DNA of 64,000 nt from Gemmatimonadota bacterium (lineage in GTDB: Bacteria > Gemmatimonadota > Gemmatimonadetes > Longimicrobiales > Gaopeijiaceae), in contig JAUIEJ010000006.1 in the NCBI GenBank assembly GCA_030428885.1, forward strand, positions 124,001-188,000, given 5' to 3'. The number at the start of each line of letters is the position of its first letter. Within the stretch, counting starts at the first letter, position 1. The translations under genes were made by a program, and so were the position numbers. Shown piece by piece: positions 32,915 through 41,684 of this stretch. The notes beneath the pieces were generated by a model that saw only the letters and a list, made by a program, of their open reading frames with translations, was not told the origin of the DNA and made no database searches.

Positions 32915-35236
32915 TCACCGAAACTCGTGCCGGACGGGGATCGACTTGGTCACGGTGGTGGAGCCCAGGGTGAAGGTGATCTCGATGCGGCCCTCCACCA
33001 GAGGCCCCGCCGTCGCCATGGTGCAGAGGTCGCGCACGGTCTGGATCGGCCACACCGTCCAGTCGGTGGTGGGCCCGGGAGCCGGCGGGGTCTGTCCGGT
33101 GGCGGGAGCCACCGCGAATCCGGGGACATCCACCACCGTCACCACGTAGTCCACCGGGTCGGGTGAGAAGCTCACCAGGTTGAAGGCGGTGTAGGGCATG
33201 GGGCAGGGCTGGCTCGTATCCACCGGCCCGTTGGTGACGCCTTCGATCATCTGCAGGTTCGGACGCACGCACTCGAACCCCTGGCCTCCCGAGAGGGAAT
33301 TGCCGCCGATGGTCGAGGCGTTCTTCGACAGCGTCTGGGCTCCGCCGGAGCCGCCCGTCCCCCGGGGTTCCCCGTTGCCGCCGTTGCCGGCGTTGCCGGC
33401 CCGATCGAGCTGGATGCTCCCGTCCACCCCGGCGGTGGCCCCGGTGCCCGCCACTCCGTGGGTGGCGTCCAGGCTTCCGCCGTCCCCGCCCACACCCCCG
33501 GGGAGGAGGCCGTTCGGAAGCCCGCACCGGGTGGCTCCCGGACCGCCCTTCGCCCCGGCCAGGAACGCATCGCCGCCGTCACCGCCCCGACCGAATAGGG
33601 CCAGGGTGTGGTCCTTCAGGCGCGACGTCCCGCCGTCGCCCCCCTCGGCCCAGGAGGCTCCGCCCCGGCCTCCGTCGGGACGCAGCCCGCTCCCCGCGCC
33701 ACCGGTTCCTCCCACCGCCGTGGCCGATCCGCCGTGACCCCCGTCGCCGCCCGAAACCACCACGTGCTCCAGGCCCGAGATCTGGACGCCGCCGTGGGCG
33801 GCCAGGGTGTCGTTGGGCGTCCCTCCCCCGGCGCCGCCGGTGGCGAAGGCCGGACCCCCACCCTGGGCCACGCTGCTGCCCTGGGCGTCCAGGCCCGCGG
33901 CCGAAAACGCCTCGGCGTCGCCCCCATCGCCCCCGTGACCGATGACCAGATCCACCTGATCGGTGAAGTCGATGACCGGCGCGAAGACCCCGAAGAGACC
34001 CGGCTCACCGCCCGCGCCCCCCACGGCCCGGGCCGTCGGCCCGCTGACCCCGCCTCCGGACGGACTGGACGTGGCCGAGGCGTCGCCGCCGCGCCCCCCG
34101 TTTCCGCTCACGATCTCATTGAGGATCCCGCTGAACACCACGGCCTCGGTGGCCCGGACGTACATCTTGCCGCCCCGGCCTCCGGCCCCGCCCTCGGCGT
34201 AGGCGTCGATGGACGCCGGGGCGTGGGTACCCGTCCCGCCGTCGCCGCCGTGCTGCCCGTGGTATTCCACACCGCCCTCCACCCGAAGCGTGCCCCGGCA
34301 GTCCACCCGCCAGTCTCGACCGTCCCGCCCCGCGCCGGCCGTGCCGTTCCGGCTGATGCCGTTCCGTCCCTTGGCGGGGTACGGGCGCAGCACCACGGAG
34401 CGCAGACGGCACCGGCGGGTGGCCACCTGGTTCGCCGTACCCACGGGGGCCGCCCCCACCGCACCGGGGAAGTCGCCGTCGGTCAGGGTCGGATCGTTGG
34501 CGATCCGCACGTCCCCCGAGCTGCGGATCGTGGCCGAGTCCACGTCGAATCCACCCCGACCCACCAGGTCCAGGGCGGCCTCGGGATCTCCGTCGTCGCA
34601 GGCGTTGTCCACCGTGCCCCGCACCACCAGTTCGGCGCCCGCCTCCACCCGCACCGGCGTGCAGGCGCCCTGGATGGCACCCCGGATCTCCACCGTGGAG
34701 TCGGCCTGGAGCACCAGGCTGTCCAACACGGTCACCGTGACGCCGGCGGGAATCTCGATGCGGGTCCCCGTCACCACGCCCGAGAGGGTGGTGTCCGACG
34801 CCGGGGCCAGCACGATCTCCTGGCCCGTGGCCGTGAAGACGGTGGGGCTTCCGCTGGTGGCGCCGCTGGCCGTGGCCGTGAGGGTGTTGGTCCCCACGGC
34901 GCCCAGGGTCCACGACCCCACGGCGGCCACCCCGTCGGCCCCGGTGGAGGCGGCGGCCCCGGTGACCGCCCCGCCACCGGCCGTCACGGCGAAGGTCACG
35001 CTCACCCCCGAGACCGGGTTGCCGCTGCCGTCGGTGACCCGCACCGCCGGCGGCACGGCCACCGCCTGGCCGACCCCCGCCGACTGCCCGTCTCCCGCCG
35101 CGGCCGCCACCGCCCGGGTGGTCGGCGTGGGATCGGGATCGACCCCGGTGGGCGTCTTCTCCCCGCCGCACCCGGGAACGAGGAGCATCAGGGCCAGGGT
35201 GACGCGACGAAGGGAAGAGGGGCGTGAGCCAGACAT
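32915..35236 (-). CDS. Glycine-rich surface lipoprotein with a bacterial Ig-like domain
   Basis: A 773-residue exported protein. The lipoprotein signal is LALMLLVPGCGG. Residues 50-150 form a Big-1-like Ig domain (VRVTDGSGNPVSGVSVTFAV, TGADGVAAVGSWTLGAVGTN). Residues 340-640 are rich in GGxGGxGG and GGDGG repeats, reminiscent of PE_PGRS or antifreeze-like glycine-rich folds, where regularly spaced glycines pack polyproline-II helices. The remaining segments look like right-handed beta-helix strands. A C-terminal 100-residue beta domain ends the protein. It may be an adhesin or matrix protein. It converges with the DUF5916 gene. Confidence 0.72.
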   Translation of the reverse strand: MSGSRPSSLRRVTLALMLLVPGCGGEKTPTGVDPDPTPTTRAVAAAAGDGQSAGVGQAVAVPPAVRVTDGSGNPVSGVSVTFAVTAGGGAVTGAAASTGADGVAAVGSWTLGAVGTNTLTATASGATSGSPTVFTATGQEIVLAPASDTTLSGVVTGTRIEIPAGVTVTVLDSLVLQADSTVEIRGAIQGACTPVRVEAGAELVVRGTVDNACDDGDPEAALDLVGRGGFDVDSATIRSSGDVRIANDPTLTDGDFPGAVGAAPVGTANQVATRRCRLRSVVLRPYPAKGRNGISRNGTAGAGRDGRDWRVDCRGTLRVEGGVEYHGQHGGDGGTGTHAPASIDAYAEGGAGGRGGKMYVRATEAVVFSGILNEIVSGNGGRGGDASATSSPSGGGVSGPTARAVGGAGGEPGLFGVFAPVIDFTDQVDLVIGHGGDGGDAEAFSAAGLDAQGSSVAQGGGPAFATGGAGGGTPNDTLAAHGGVQISGLEHVVVSGGDGGHGGSATAVGGTGGAGSGLRPDGGRGGASWAEGGDGGTSRLKDHTLALFGRGGDGGDAFLAGAKGGPGATRCGLPNGLLPGGVGGDGGSLDATHGVAGTGATAGVDGSIQLDRAGNAGNGGNGEPRGTGGSGGAQTLSKNASTIGGNSLSGGQGFECVRPNLQMIEGVTNGPVDTSQPCPMPYTAFNLVSFSPDPVDYVVTVVDVPGFAVAPATGQTPPAPGPTTDWTVWPIQTVRDLCTMATAGPLVEGRIEITFTLGSTTVTKSIPVRHEFR

Positions 35237-35305
35237 GTGGGGCCTTCCGGAACCAGGGGAGAACGATCCTTCACCCCCAGACGCCGAAAAGCGGCCCGAA
35301 CCCGA

Positions 35306-36157
35306 TCACCCGCCCGGCACGACCTCCCTCACCCGGGCCGTCACCGGGAAGTGGTCGGAGGGGAAGGTGCCGTCGATCCGGTCGTCCAGGATCCGGGCCG
35401 ACACGGCCTCGAGGCCCGGCCCCACCAGCACGTGGTCGATGCGGCCGCTCCCCCCGGTGGGATCCCGGAAGCCGTTGAAGGTGCCCCGCGTCTCGCCGGG
35501 ATGGAGGGCCGTCACCGCCGACACGTAGCCCAGGTCGGCGAACGTCCGGATCGCCTCGGAGCCGTCGGGCACGTTGAGGTCGCCCATCACCACCGTGGGG
35601 TGGCCGCCGTCCCGAGCGTGCGCCGCGATGAGGCGGGCGCTCTCGATGCGAGCCTCCTCCCCCCGGTGGTCGAAGTGGGTGCCGTAGACCCGCACCGCCC
35701 CCTCGAAGCCCGGCACCTGCACGTCGGCCCACACCGCCATTCGGTGTAGGGCGGCGTCCCACCCCCGGGAGGCCACCACGTCGGGGGTGGGCGACAGCCA
35801 GAATTCTCCGTCGTCCACGACCTCCACGGCGGCCGTCCGGACGTACAGGCCGGAGAACTCCCCCCCGGTACCCCCGTCCCGGTGCTGTCCCAGCTTCCGG
35901 TACCCCTCCAGCACCGGCGCCAACTCGTCGAGCTGGAACGCCAGGGCCTCCTGGATCGCCAGCACGTCGGGGGCCTCCCGGGCGATGACGTCGGCCACGA
36001 TGTCCCGCCGGTTGGGCCAGACGTGATCGCCGTCGTCGGCCGTGCCGTACCGGATGTTGAAGGTCATCACCCGGAGTTCGGGGGACTCCTGTGCGACCGC
36101 CCCACCCGCCGGCAGGAGGGCGGCGAAGACGACGGCGGCGACGAGGGAACGGATCAT
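35306..36157 (-). CDS. Secreted endonuclease/exonuclease/phosphatase-family protein
   Basis: A 283-residue protein of the DNase-I-like superfamily with a signal peptide (SLVAAVVFAALLPAGGAVA). Catalytic strips are all present: VMTFNIRYG, APDVLAIQEAL (metal Glu), YGTHFDHRGEEAR (catalytic His), VVMGDLNVPDGS, and the final FPSDHFPVTARV (His). The substrate could be nucleic acid, sphingomyelin-like lipid or a phosphate ester; the compact size and NIRYGTADDG opening match common periplasmic members of unknown substrate. ATG 36157 begins the signal peptide. Confidence 0.87.
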   Translation of the reverse strand: MIRSLVAAVVFAALLPAGGAVAQESPELRVMTFNIRYGTADDGDHVWPNRRDIVADVIAREAPDVLAIQEALAFQLDELAPVLEGYRKLGQHRDGGTGGEFSGLYVRTAAVEVVDDGEFWLSPTPDVVASRGWDAALHRMAVWADVQVPGFEGAVRVYGTHFDHRGEEARIESARLIAAHARDGGHPTVVMGDLNVPDGSEAIRTFADLGYVSAVTALHPGETRGTFNGFRDPTGGSGRIDHVLVGPGLEAVSARILDDRIDGTFPSDHFPVTARVREVVPGG

Positions 36158-36303
36158 GGCGACGAGCCGGGCCGGGGTCGGAAGGGGCGAGCCCCGCACA
36201 ATGCCTCTCGGGGCGGCGCCCTGTCCACCGGGTCGACGCCGTTGACGCCGGACCGTGACCGGGCCAAGGTGACCCGATCCCATTCCCCCGCCCGGAGTCC
36301 CCC

Positions 36304-37731
36304 GTGAGTCACCCCGACGACCCCACCGGCCCCTCGCATCTCGACCGACGCGAACTCCTGAAGCTCGGCGCCCTCGGCGTAGGCGGCGCCGCCCTCGGCG
36401 GGTTGTCGGCGTGTGCGCCCCAGGACCCGGGCACCACCGCCGGTGGATCCCAGGCCCCGTCGTCTTCGCCGCCCCCGGGCCTCGCCGCCCAGGCCCCGGC
36501 CGAGCCGTTCCGCACCCCGCCCATGGAGACCGTGCGGGTGGGGTTCGTGGGCGTGGGACTCCAGGGCGGCAGCCACGTTCGCAACTTCCTGGGAATCGAG
36601 GGCGTGGAGATCGTGGCCCTCTGCGACATCGACGTGCCCCGCATGGAAGAGGTGGCGTCGTGGGTCGAGGCCGACGGTCGCCCCCGCCCCACCCTGTACG
36701 GCGAGGGTGAGACCGACTTCGTGCGGCTGTGCGAGACGGAGGATCTCGACCTGGTCTTCACCGCCACGCCGTGGCGCTGGCACGTACCCGTCTGCGTCGC
36801 GGCCATGGAAAACGGCAAGCACGCGGCTACCGAGGTCCCGGCGGCCTACACCCTGGACGACTGCTGGCGCTTGGTGGAGGTGGCCGAAGCCCAGCAGAAG
36901 CACTGCGTCATGATGGAGAACTGCAACTACGACCGCCCCGAGATGATGGTGTTCAACATCGTCAAACAGGGACTCCTGGGTGAGTTGCTCCACGCCGAGT
37001 GCGGCTACAACCACGACCTCCGGGCCATCAAGTTCTCCGACGCCAACGAGGGGCTGTGGCGCCGGGCCCACTCCCGGGATCGGAACGGCAATCTCTACCC
37101 CACCCATGGTCTCGGGCCCGTGGCCAACTGCATGGACATCAACCGGGGCGACGCCTTCGACTACCTGGTGTCCATGAGTTCGCCGAGCCGGGGACTCCAG
37201 GACTTCGCCCGGGACAACTTCCCCGAAGGCGATCCGAAACGGGACGAGCAGTTCGTCCTGGGCGACGTGAATACGAGCCTGATCAAGACCGCCCGGGGCC
37301 GGACCATCTACGTGGTGCACGACACCAATCTCCCCCGTCCCTACTCCCGGATCCACATGGTCCAGGGTAGCCGGGGGCTCTTCCAGGGCTACCCGAACCG
37401 GCTCCACATCGAAGGCCGCTCCCCGGCGCACCGGTGGGAGGACTACGCCGACGTTCTCGCCGAGTTCGACCACCCCCTGTGGCGGGACCTGGAAGCCATG
37501 TCGGAGGGCGCGGGCCACGGCGGCATGGACTTCATCGAGGACTACCGGCTGGTGAAGTGCCTCCGGGAAGGGCTGCCCACGGACATGAACGTCTACGACG
37601 CCGCGGCCCTCTCGGCCGTGGGTCCCCTGAGCGAGTGGTCGGTGGCCAACGGCAGCCGGCCCGCGGCCTTTCCGGACTTCACCCGGGGTCGGTGGCAGTC
37701 GTACCCGTCGTGGGAGATCGTCCGGGCCTGA
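36304..37731 (+). CDS. Gfo/Idh/MocA-family oxidoreductase with Tat signal
   Basis: A 475-residue exported oxidoreductase. The N-terminus has a twin-arginine signal (DRRELLKLGALGVGGAALGG) with a possible lipobox at LSAC. The NAD-binding domain is VRVGFVGVGLQGGSHVRNFL. The middle has the MENCNYDRPEMMVFNIVKQG and HAECGYNHDLR strips seen in GH109-type enzymes, Gfo/Idh/MocA members that cleave glycosides by NAD-dependent redox chemistry. Either a sugar dehydrogenase or a GH109-like glycosidase is possible. Its GTG start sits in the CCCGGAGTCCCCC-GTG motif. It precedes the galactokinase-family gene by 2 bp, suggesting joint sugar catabolism. Confidence 0.83.
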   Translation: MSHPDDPTGPSHLDRRELLKLGALGVGGAALGGLSACAPQDPGTTAGGSQAPSSSPPPGLAAQAPAEPFRTPPMETVRVGFVGVGLQGGSHVRNFLGIEGVEIVALCDIDVPRMEEVASWVEADGRPRPTLYGEGETDFVRLCETEDLDLVFTATPWRWHVPVCVAAMENGKHAATEVPAAYTLDDCWRLVEVAEAQQKHCVMMENCNYDRPEMMVFNIVKQGLLGELLHAECGYNHDLRAIKFSDANEGLWRRAHSRDRNGNLYPTHGLGPVANCMDINRGDAFDYLVSMSSPSRGLQDFARDNFPEGDPKRDEQFVLGDVNTSLIKTARGRTIYVVHDTNLPRPYSRIHMVQGSRGLFQGYPNRLHIEGRSPAHRWEDYADVLAEFDHPLWRDLEAMSEGAGHGGMDFIEDYRLVKCLREGLPTDMNVYDAAALSAVGPLSEWSVANGSRPAAFPDFTRGRWQSYPSWEIVRA

Positions 37732-37733
37732 CC

Positions 37734-38900
37734 GTGGCATCCGAATCCGACACCCGGGTGGTCCGGGCCCCCGGTCGGGTGAACCTCATCGGCGAGCACA
37801 TCGACTACCACGACCTGCCGGTGATGCCCATGGCCCTCACCCGGGGCGTGGAGATCCGGTACGCCCCCCGGGCCGACGGGCGCGTCGTCCTGCGAAACGC
37901 AGACCACCGTTTCGAGCCGCTGGACTTCCTCATCGAAGAGGACCCACCCCGGTCCCCCCGGGGCCATTGGGGCAACTACGTGCGCGCCGCCGCCGCCGCG
38001 GTCTGCGAGCTCGCCCCTCCCGGGGCCTGGGGGGGACTGGAGGGGGTCGTCCACTCCGACCTTCCCCCCGCGGCGGGGTTGTCCTCGTCGTCGGCCCTGG
38101 TGGTGGCCACCGCGCTGGCGATTCTGGACACCCACGGCGATCCGGACTTCACGCCCCCGACCCGGCCCCGTCTCGCCGCCCTCCTGGCCCGTGGAGAACG
38201 GTACGTCGGGACGGCGGGCGGAGGCATGGACCAATCGGCCAGTCTCGGCGGCCGCGCCGGGTCGGTGCTTCGGGTCACGTTCGACCCGGTGGGCTGGACC
38301 TTCCGGGACGTCCCGGAGGGGTGGGCGGTGGTGGTGGCCCACACCGGTGTACACGCCGAGAAGAGCGGGGCGGCCCAGCGGGCCTACAACGACCTGCGCA
38401 GCCGGGGAGAGGTGGCCCGGGACGCGCTGACCGCGGAATTCGACACCGCCCCCCGCTTCGCGGATCTCCGCGCGGCGGCGACCACCGAGACCCTCCTGGC
38501 CGCAGCCGCCCGGCTCCTGGACCCGCCCACCGCCGCCGTGGCCGCCCACGTGCTCACCGAGGCCGACCGGGTGGACGCGGCCTGGGAGGCCCTGGCTCGA
38601 GCCGACCTCCCGTCGTTCGGCCGCGCCATGGACGCCTCCCACGCCTCCCTCACGGAGCGATGCGGTGTGGGCCATCCCCGTCTGGACGCCCTGGCGGTCG
38701 AGGCCCGCCGGGTCGGAGCCGTGGGAGCGCGCCTGACGGGGGCCGGATTCGGCGGGTCCATCGTCGCCCTGGCCGAAGACCGTGTGGCGGACCGGATCGT
38801 CGAAACCCTCCGGGCTGCGAACCGCGCCGCGGGCCTCGCGCCCGCCGAGGCCCCGGTCTTCCGCGCCGAACCCGGCGCCGGAGCGGGACGATCGCGCTGA
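37734..38900 (+). CDS. Galactokinase-family GHMP kinase
   Basis: A 388-residue GHMP sugar kinase. Motif 1 is APGRVNLIGEHIDY, where galactokinases have GEHTDYN. Motif 2, the ATP loop, is PPAAGLSSSSALVVAT. Motif 3 is LTGAGFGGSIVALAE. GGMDQSASLGG contains the catalytic Asp. Changes around the sugar-binding HIDYHDLPVMPMAL segment leave the exact sugar (galactose, galacturonate or another) open. The GTG start lies 2 bp after the upstream oxidoreductase stop, so the two form an operon. Confidence 0.85.
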   Translation: MASESDTRVVRAPGRVNLIGEHIDYHDLPVMPMALTRGVEIRYAPRADGRVVLRNADHRFEPLDFLIEEDPPRSPRGHWGNYVRAAAAAVCELAPPGAWGGLEGVVHSDLPPAAGLSSSSALVVATALAILDTHGDPDFTPPTRPRLAALLARGERYVGTAGGGMDQSASLGGRAGSVLRVTFDPVGWTFRDVPEGWAVVVAHTGVHAEKSGAAQRAYNDLRSRGEVARDALTAEFDTAPRFADLRAAATTETLLAAAARLLDPPTAAVAAHVLTEADRVDAAWEALARADLPSFGRAMDASHASLTERCGVGHPRLDALAVEARRVGAVGARLTGAGFGGSIVALAEDRVADRIVETLRAANRAAGLAPAEAPVFRAEPGAGAGRSR

Positions 38901-38915
38901 TCGCCCCCGCCGCCG

Positions 38916-39539
38916 TCAGTCGTCGTCGCTCTCCACTTCGATGCTGGAGACGATGGACCGGCCCGTGATGCGCACCACCGGGGCGTTGGCGTCCCGGGTG
39001 GCCCGCTTCCGGGGCCCCCGCACGGCGAAGCTGCCCATGAACGACCGCCCGTAGTCCTCCACCTCCACGTGAGGCGGCAGGTCGATCTCCACGCTGCCCA
39101 TGACTGCACGCACCCGAATCTCGGTGACGCCCGGGGGGAAATCGGCGTCCCGGAGGTCCAGCTCCACCGAGGCCATGACCGCCCGCACGTTCAATCGCTC
39201 GGGCAGGGTGCCGTTGACCCGCCGCTCGATGCTGCTCAGGACCGAAGCGATGTGCCGGGACCGCTCCCGGGGCACGTCCACGGCCCGGGCCTCGGTGCGA
39301 CGGGCCGGCAACCCCGACGGCGCGGTGGTAGACGCGCCCTCCGCCGGAAGATCTCGGGTCAGCGCCACCAGTGCCCGCGTGCTCGTGACCTTCCAGACCT
39401 CGGCCACGCGCCGCTCGAACTCGTCCACGGCGATGGCGTCTTCGGCGAAGGCGGTGGTGAGCCGCTTCACGGCGGCCTCTCGGTCGCCCTCGGACGGGAG
39501 GCGGGCGAGCTCGGTGGATTCGGAATGGGATTCGGTCAT
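38916..39539 (-). CDS. DUF1707 / LiaF-like C-terminal domain protein
   Basis: A 207-residue protein. The N-terminus is a DUF1707/SHOCT-like helical domain (PSEGDREAAVKRLTTAFAED, VDEFERRVAEVWKV). The C-terminus is a LiaF-like beta repeat (VRAVMASVELDLRDADFPPG, VRAVMGSVEIDLPPHVEVED, GRSFMGSFAVRG), a right-handed stack found in envelope-stress sensors. There are no membrane segments, so it is probably a cytoplasmic or peripheral regulator. Function is unproven. ATG 39539 was preferred to a TTG three codons upstream. Confidence 0.75.
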   Translation of the reverse strand: MTESHSESTELARLPSEGDREAAVKRLTTAFAEDAIAVDEFERRVAEVWKVTSTRALVALTRDLPAEGASTTAPSGLPARRTEARAVDVPRERSRHIASVLSSIERRVNGTLPERLNVRAVMASVELDLRDADFPPGVTEIRVRAVMGSVEIDLPPHVEVEDYGRSFMGSFAVRGPRKRATRDANAPVVRITGRSIVSSIEVESDDD

Positions 39540-39564
39540 GGTTCTCAAGACTACCGCAGGGGTC

Positions 39565-40521
39565 TCAGCCTCTCCAGTCCCCGCTTCGCGTCTCCCCTCG
39601 GTAGAGATTGGTGGAGAGGTACTTCAGTCCGGAATCGCACATCAGGGTCACCACCATGCGGTCCGGTCCCAGGCGGGCCGCTTCCCGGAGGGCCGCCACG
39701 ACGTTTGCACCGGTGGAGGTGCCGCCGAAGAGTCCCTCCTCCCGCGCGAGCCGTCGGCACATGGCGGAGGCCTCGGCGGTGGACACGGTCTCCACGGAAT
39801 CGGCCAGGTCGGGACTCCACATGGGCGGCACGAAGCCCGGTCCCACGCCCTCGATGTGATGGGGGCCCGCGGCGCCGCCGGACAGCACGGGAGACTCGGC
39901 CGGTTCCACGGCGACGATGCCGATCTCGGGCCGGGATCGCCGCAGCGCCGTCCCCACCCCCTTGAGACACTGAGCAGTCCCCACGGACTGCACGAAGACG
40001 TCGACCCACCCGCCCGTGCCGTCGAACACCTCCCGGGCCAGACCCTCGTAGCCGCCCGCCGCGTCGGGGTTCCTGAACTGGTCGGCGTAGAAGGCCCCCG
40101 GCGCCGCCGCCAGTTCGTCGGCCCGGGCGATCATGGCCTGGATGAGGGTCGGGGTAGTGCGCCCACCCTCGCTCGGAATCTCCTCCACCGCAGCCCCGAA
40201 CGCCCGCATCTGGTCACGCTTCTCCCGACTGAACGCGTCGGACGACACGAAGGTCGCCGGCACGCCCCGGGCCGCGCACACGAACGCCAGCGACGTCCCC
40301 GTGCTCCCTCCCGTGTATTCAACGAGACCGCCCTCGGGTGTGAGACGGCCGTCGGCCAGGGCCCGATCCACCACGGCCAGGGCCATGCGGTCCTTCATGC
40401 TCCCGGTGGGATTGGCGCCCTCCAACTTGAGAAACACCCGCGCCGAACCCGGGGGGACGATTCGACGGAGTTCCACGAGAGGCGTGTCGCCCACGGTCTC
40501 CAGAAGCGGCGTCGGACCCAT
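39565..40521 (-). CDS. Cysteine synthase/cystathionine-beta-synthase-family PLP enzyme
   Basis: A 318-residue fold-type II PLP enzyme. The cofactor Lys is K43 in NPTGSMKDRMA. The substrate loop reads EYTGGSTGTSLAF where true O-acetylserine sulfhydrylases have TSGNTG, so the substrate may not be O-acetylserine. The phosphate loop lies in LFGGTSTGANVVAAL. The C-terminal CDSGLKYLST strip is normal for the family. The ATG overlaps the stop of the upstream secreted-protein gene by one base. Confidence 0.83.
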   Translation of the reverse strand: MGPTPLLETVGDTPLVELRRIVPPGSARVFLKLEGANPTGSMKDRMALAVVDRALADGRLTPEGGLVEYTGGSTGTSLAFVCAARGVPATFVSSDAFSREKRDQMRAFGAAVEEIPSEGGRTTPTLIQAMIARADELAAAPGAFYADQFRNPDAAGGYEGLAREVFDGTGGWVDVFVQSVGTAQCLKGVGTALRRSRPEIGIVAVEPAESPVLSGGAAGPHHIEGVGPGFVPPMWSPDLADSVETVSTAEASAMCRRLAREEGLFGGTSTGANVVAALREAARLGPDRMVVTLMCDSGLKYLSTNLYRGETRSGDWRG

Positions 40522-41048
40522 CAGCGACCCTGCCGAACCCGCCGGTAGGTGGCCTCTCCGAAGAGGCGCTCCCCCTCAGGCGTGCCCACCCAGTCCCGCA
40601 CCACGACCTGGTCGGGGGATCGCACCACGTACTCCGTGCGCCCCCGTTCGCTCTCCGCCGACCATTCCGACACCAGGCTGGAGTCGGTGACCACGGCCCG
40701 GATGAGAATCTGCTGGGGGCGATCATCGATCCAGGCTCCCGTCCCGGTGCCGTCGACGAAGCGGTAGTGGGCCCGGGCCTCGAGCACCGGCTGCCGCTCC
40801 CCATCGTCGCCGACGAAGGCGTTCCGGAAATGCAGCGTGGCAAAGCCCCGCTCCAACACGCCCCACGACATCTCGAAGGCGCCGGGACGCCCCAGAAGCT
40901 CGCCTTCCCCCGTCCAGTCCCCCACCAGGGCGCCCACGACCTCCGGCATCGCGGCTCCACCCGCCTCCTGGGCCGACGCCGCCACCGGCCCCGACATCAC
41001 GGCCCACGGAATCAGCCCGGCCATCACCCACCCGTTCCCGCGTCTCAT
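40521..41048 (-). CDS. Secreted DUF1579-like protein, unknown function
   Basis: A 175-residue exported protein with a signal peptide (AGLIPWAVMSGPVAASAQ). The body (LVGDWTGEGELLGRPGAFEM, ARAHYRFVDGTGTGAWIDDR, VSEWSAESERGRTEYVVRSP) looks like a lipocalin-type small barrel related to the DUF1579/THAP4-like group; I am not certain of the family. ATG 41048 has GGGAGG 5 bases upstream. It is co-translated with the PLP enzyme downstream. Confidence 0.6.
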   Translation of the reverse strand: MRRGNGWVMAGLIPWAVMSGPVAASAQEAGGAAMPEVVGALVGDWTGEGELLGRPGAFEMSWGVLERGFATLHFRNAFVGDDGERQPVLEARAHYRFVDGTGTGAWIDDRPQQILIRAVVTDSSLVSEWSAESERGRTEYVVRSPDQVVVRDWVGTPEGERLFGEATYRRVRQGR

Positions 41049-41221
41049 CCGACCTCCCGGCTCGCCTGTCCCTGCCACGTCGGTGGCTCGTGCCGCAAAG
41101 ATGGCCAGTCCGCCCACCAGCGCGCCACAATCCCGCATCCTCCTCGAATTCGAGGGGCACGTGGCACCCTACGTGGGGTATAAAACGATACGACCCTCCG
41201 GCCTTCTCTTCTGGAGGAGTT

Positions 41222-41632
41222 ATGTCTGAGAAGCGAACCCGACGCGGTGCCTGCGCCGCCGCACTTGTCTGCGTAGCCGGGCTCGTGGCCTGCGACGGGA
41301 GAAACCTCATTGGCCCCGAGAACCAACTCGAGGTGACCAACGTCGTCGATAGCTTCCAATGGCAGGTCTCGGATCTCGATGACGTCTCCCAGACGCTGAC
41401 CTACGCCTGGCAGAACACCGGAAACCAAGCGGACGTGAATCAGTCGGTGACGCTCACGTCGGGCTCCGCTTTCCTTCGCATCGAAGACTCGTCCGGCGAT
41501 GAGGTGTATTCCCGGTCCCTGGCCGAAAACGGCACCTTCTCCACGGCCGCCGGTTCCGGAGGGACGTGGACCATCACGGTGACGCTCGATCGAGCTACGG
41601 GGACGTTGAACTTTCGCGTTCAGAGACCCTAG
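41222..41632 (+). CDS. Small lipoprotein, unknown function
   Basis: A 136-residue predicted lipoprotein with signal and lipobox in ALVCVAGLVACDG. The mature part is beta-rich (DSFQWQVSDLDDVSQTLTYA, GTWTITVTLDRATGTLNF), like a single Ig-like or BACON-like domain. No family is recognised. GGAGGAG lies 4 bases before the ATG. It stands alone between divergent and convergent neighbours. Confidence 0.65.
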   Translation: MSEKRTRRGACAAALVCVAGLVACDGRNLIGPENQLEVTNVVDSFQWQVSDLDDVSQTLTYAWQNTGNQADVNQSVTLTSGSAFLRIEDSSGDEVYSRSLAENGTFSTAAGSGGTWTITVTLDRATGTLNFRVQRP

Positions 41633-41684
41633 CTCGGGCCCAGGTCATTCGAACACCAATCGAACCACGGTCTCCACACCGAAC

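Noticed and set aside
33608-35227. A 539-codon plus-strand frame opposite the glycine-rich lipoprotein
   Set aside because: Repetitive GGN codons create long antisense frames. The minus strand has the lipoprotein signal, the Ig domain and proper start and stop context.
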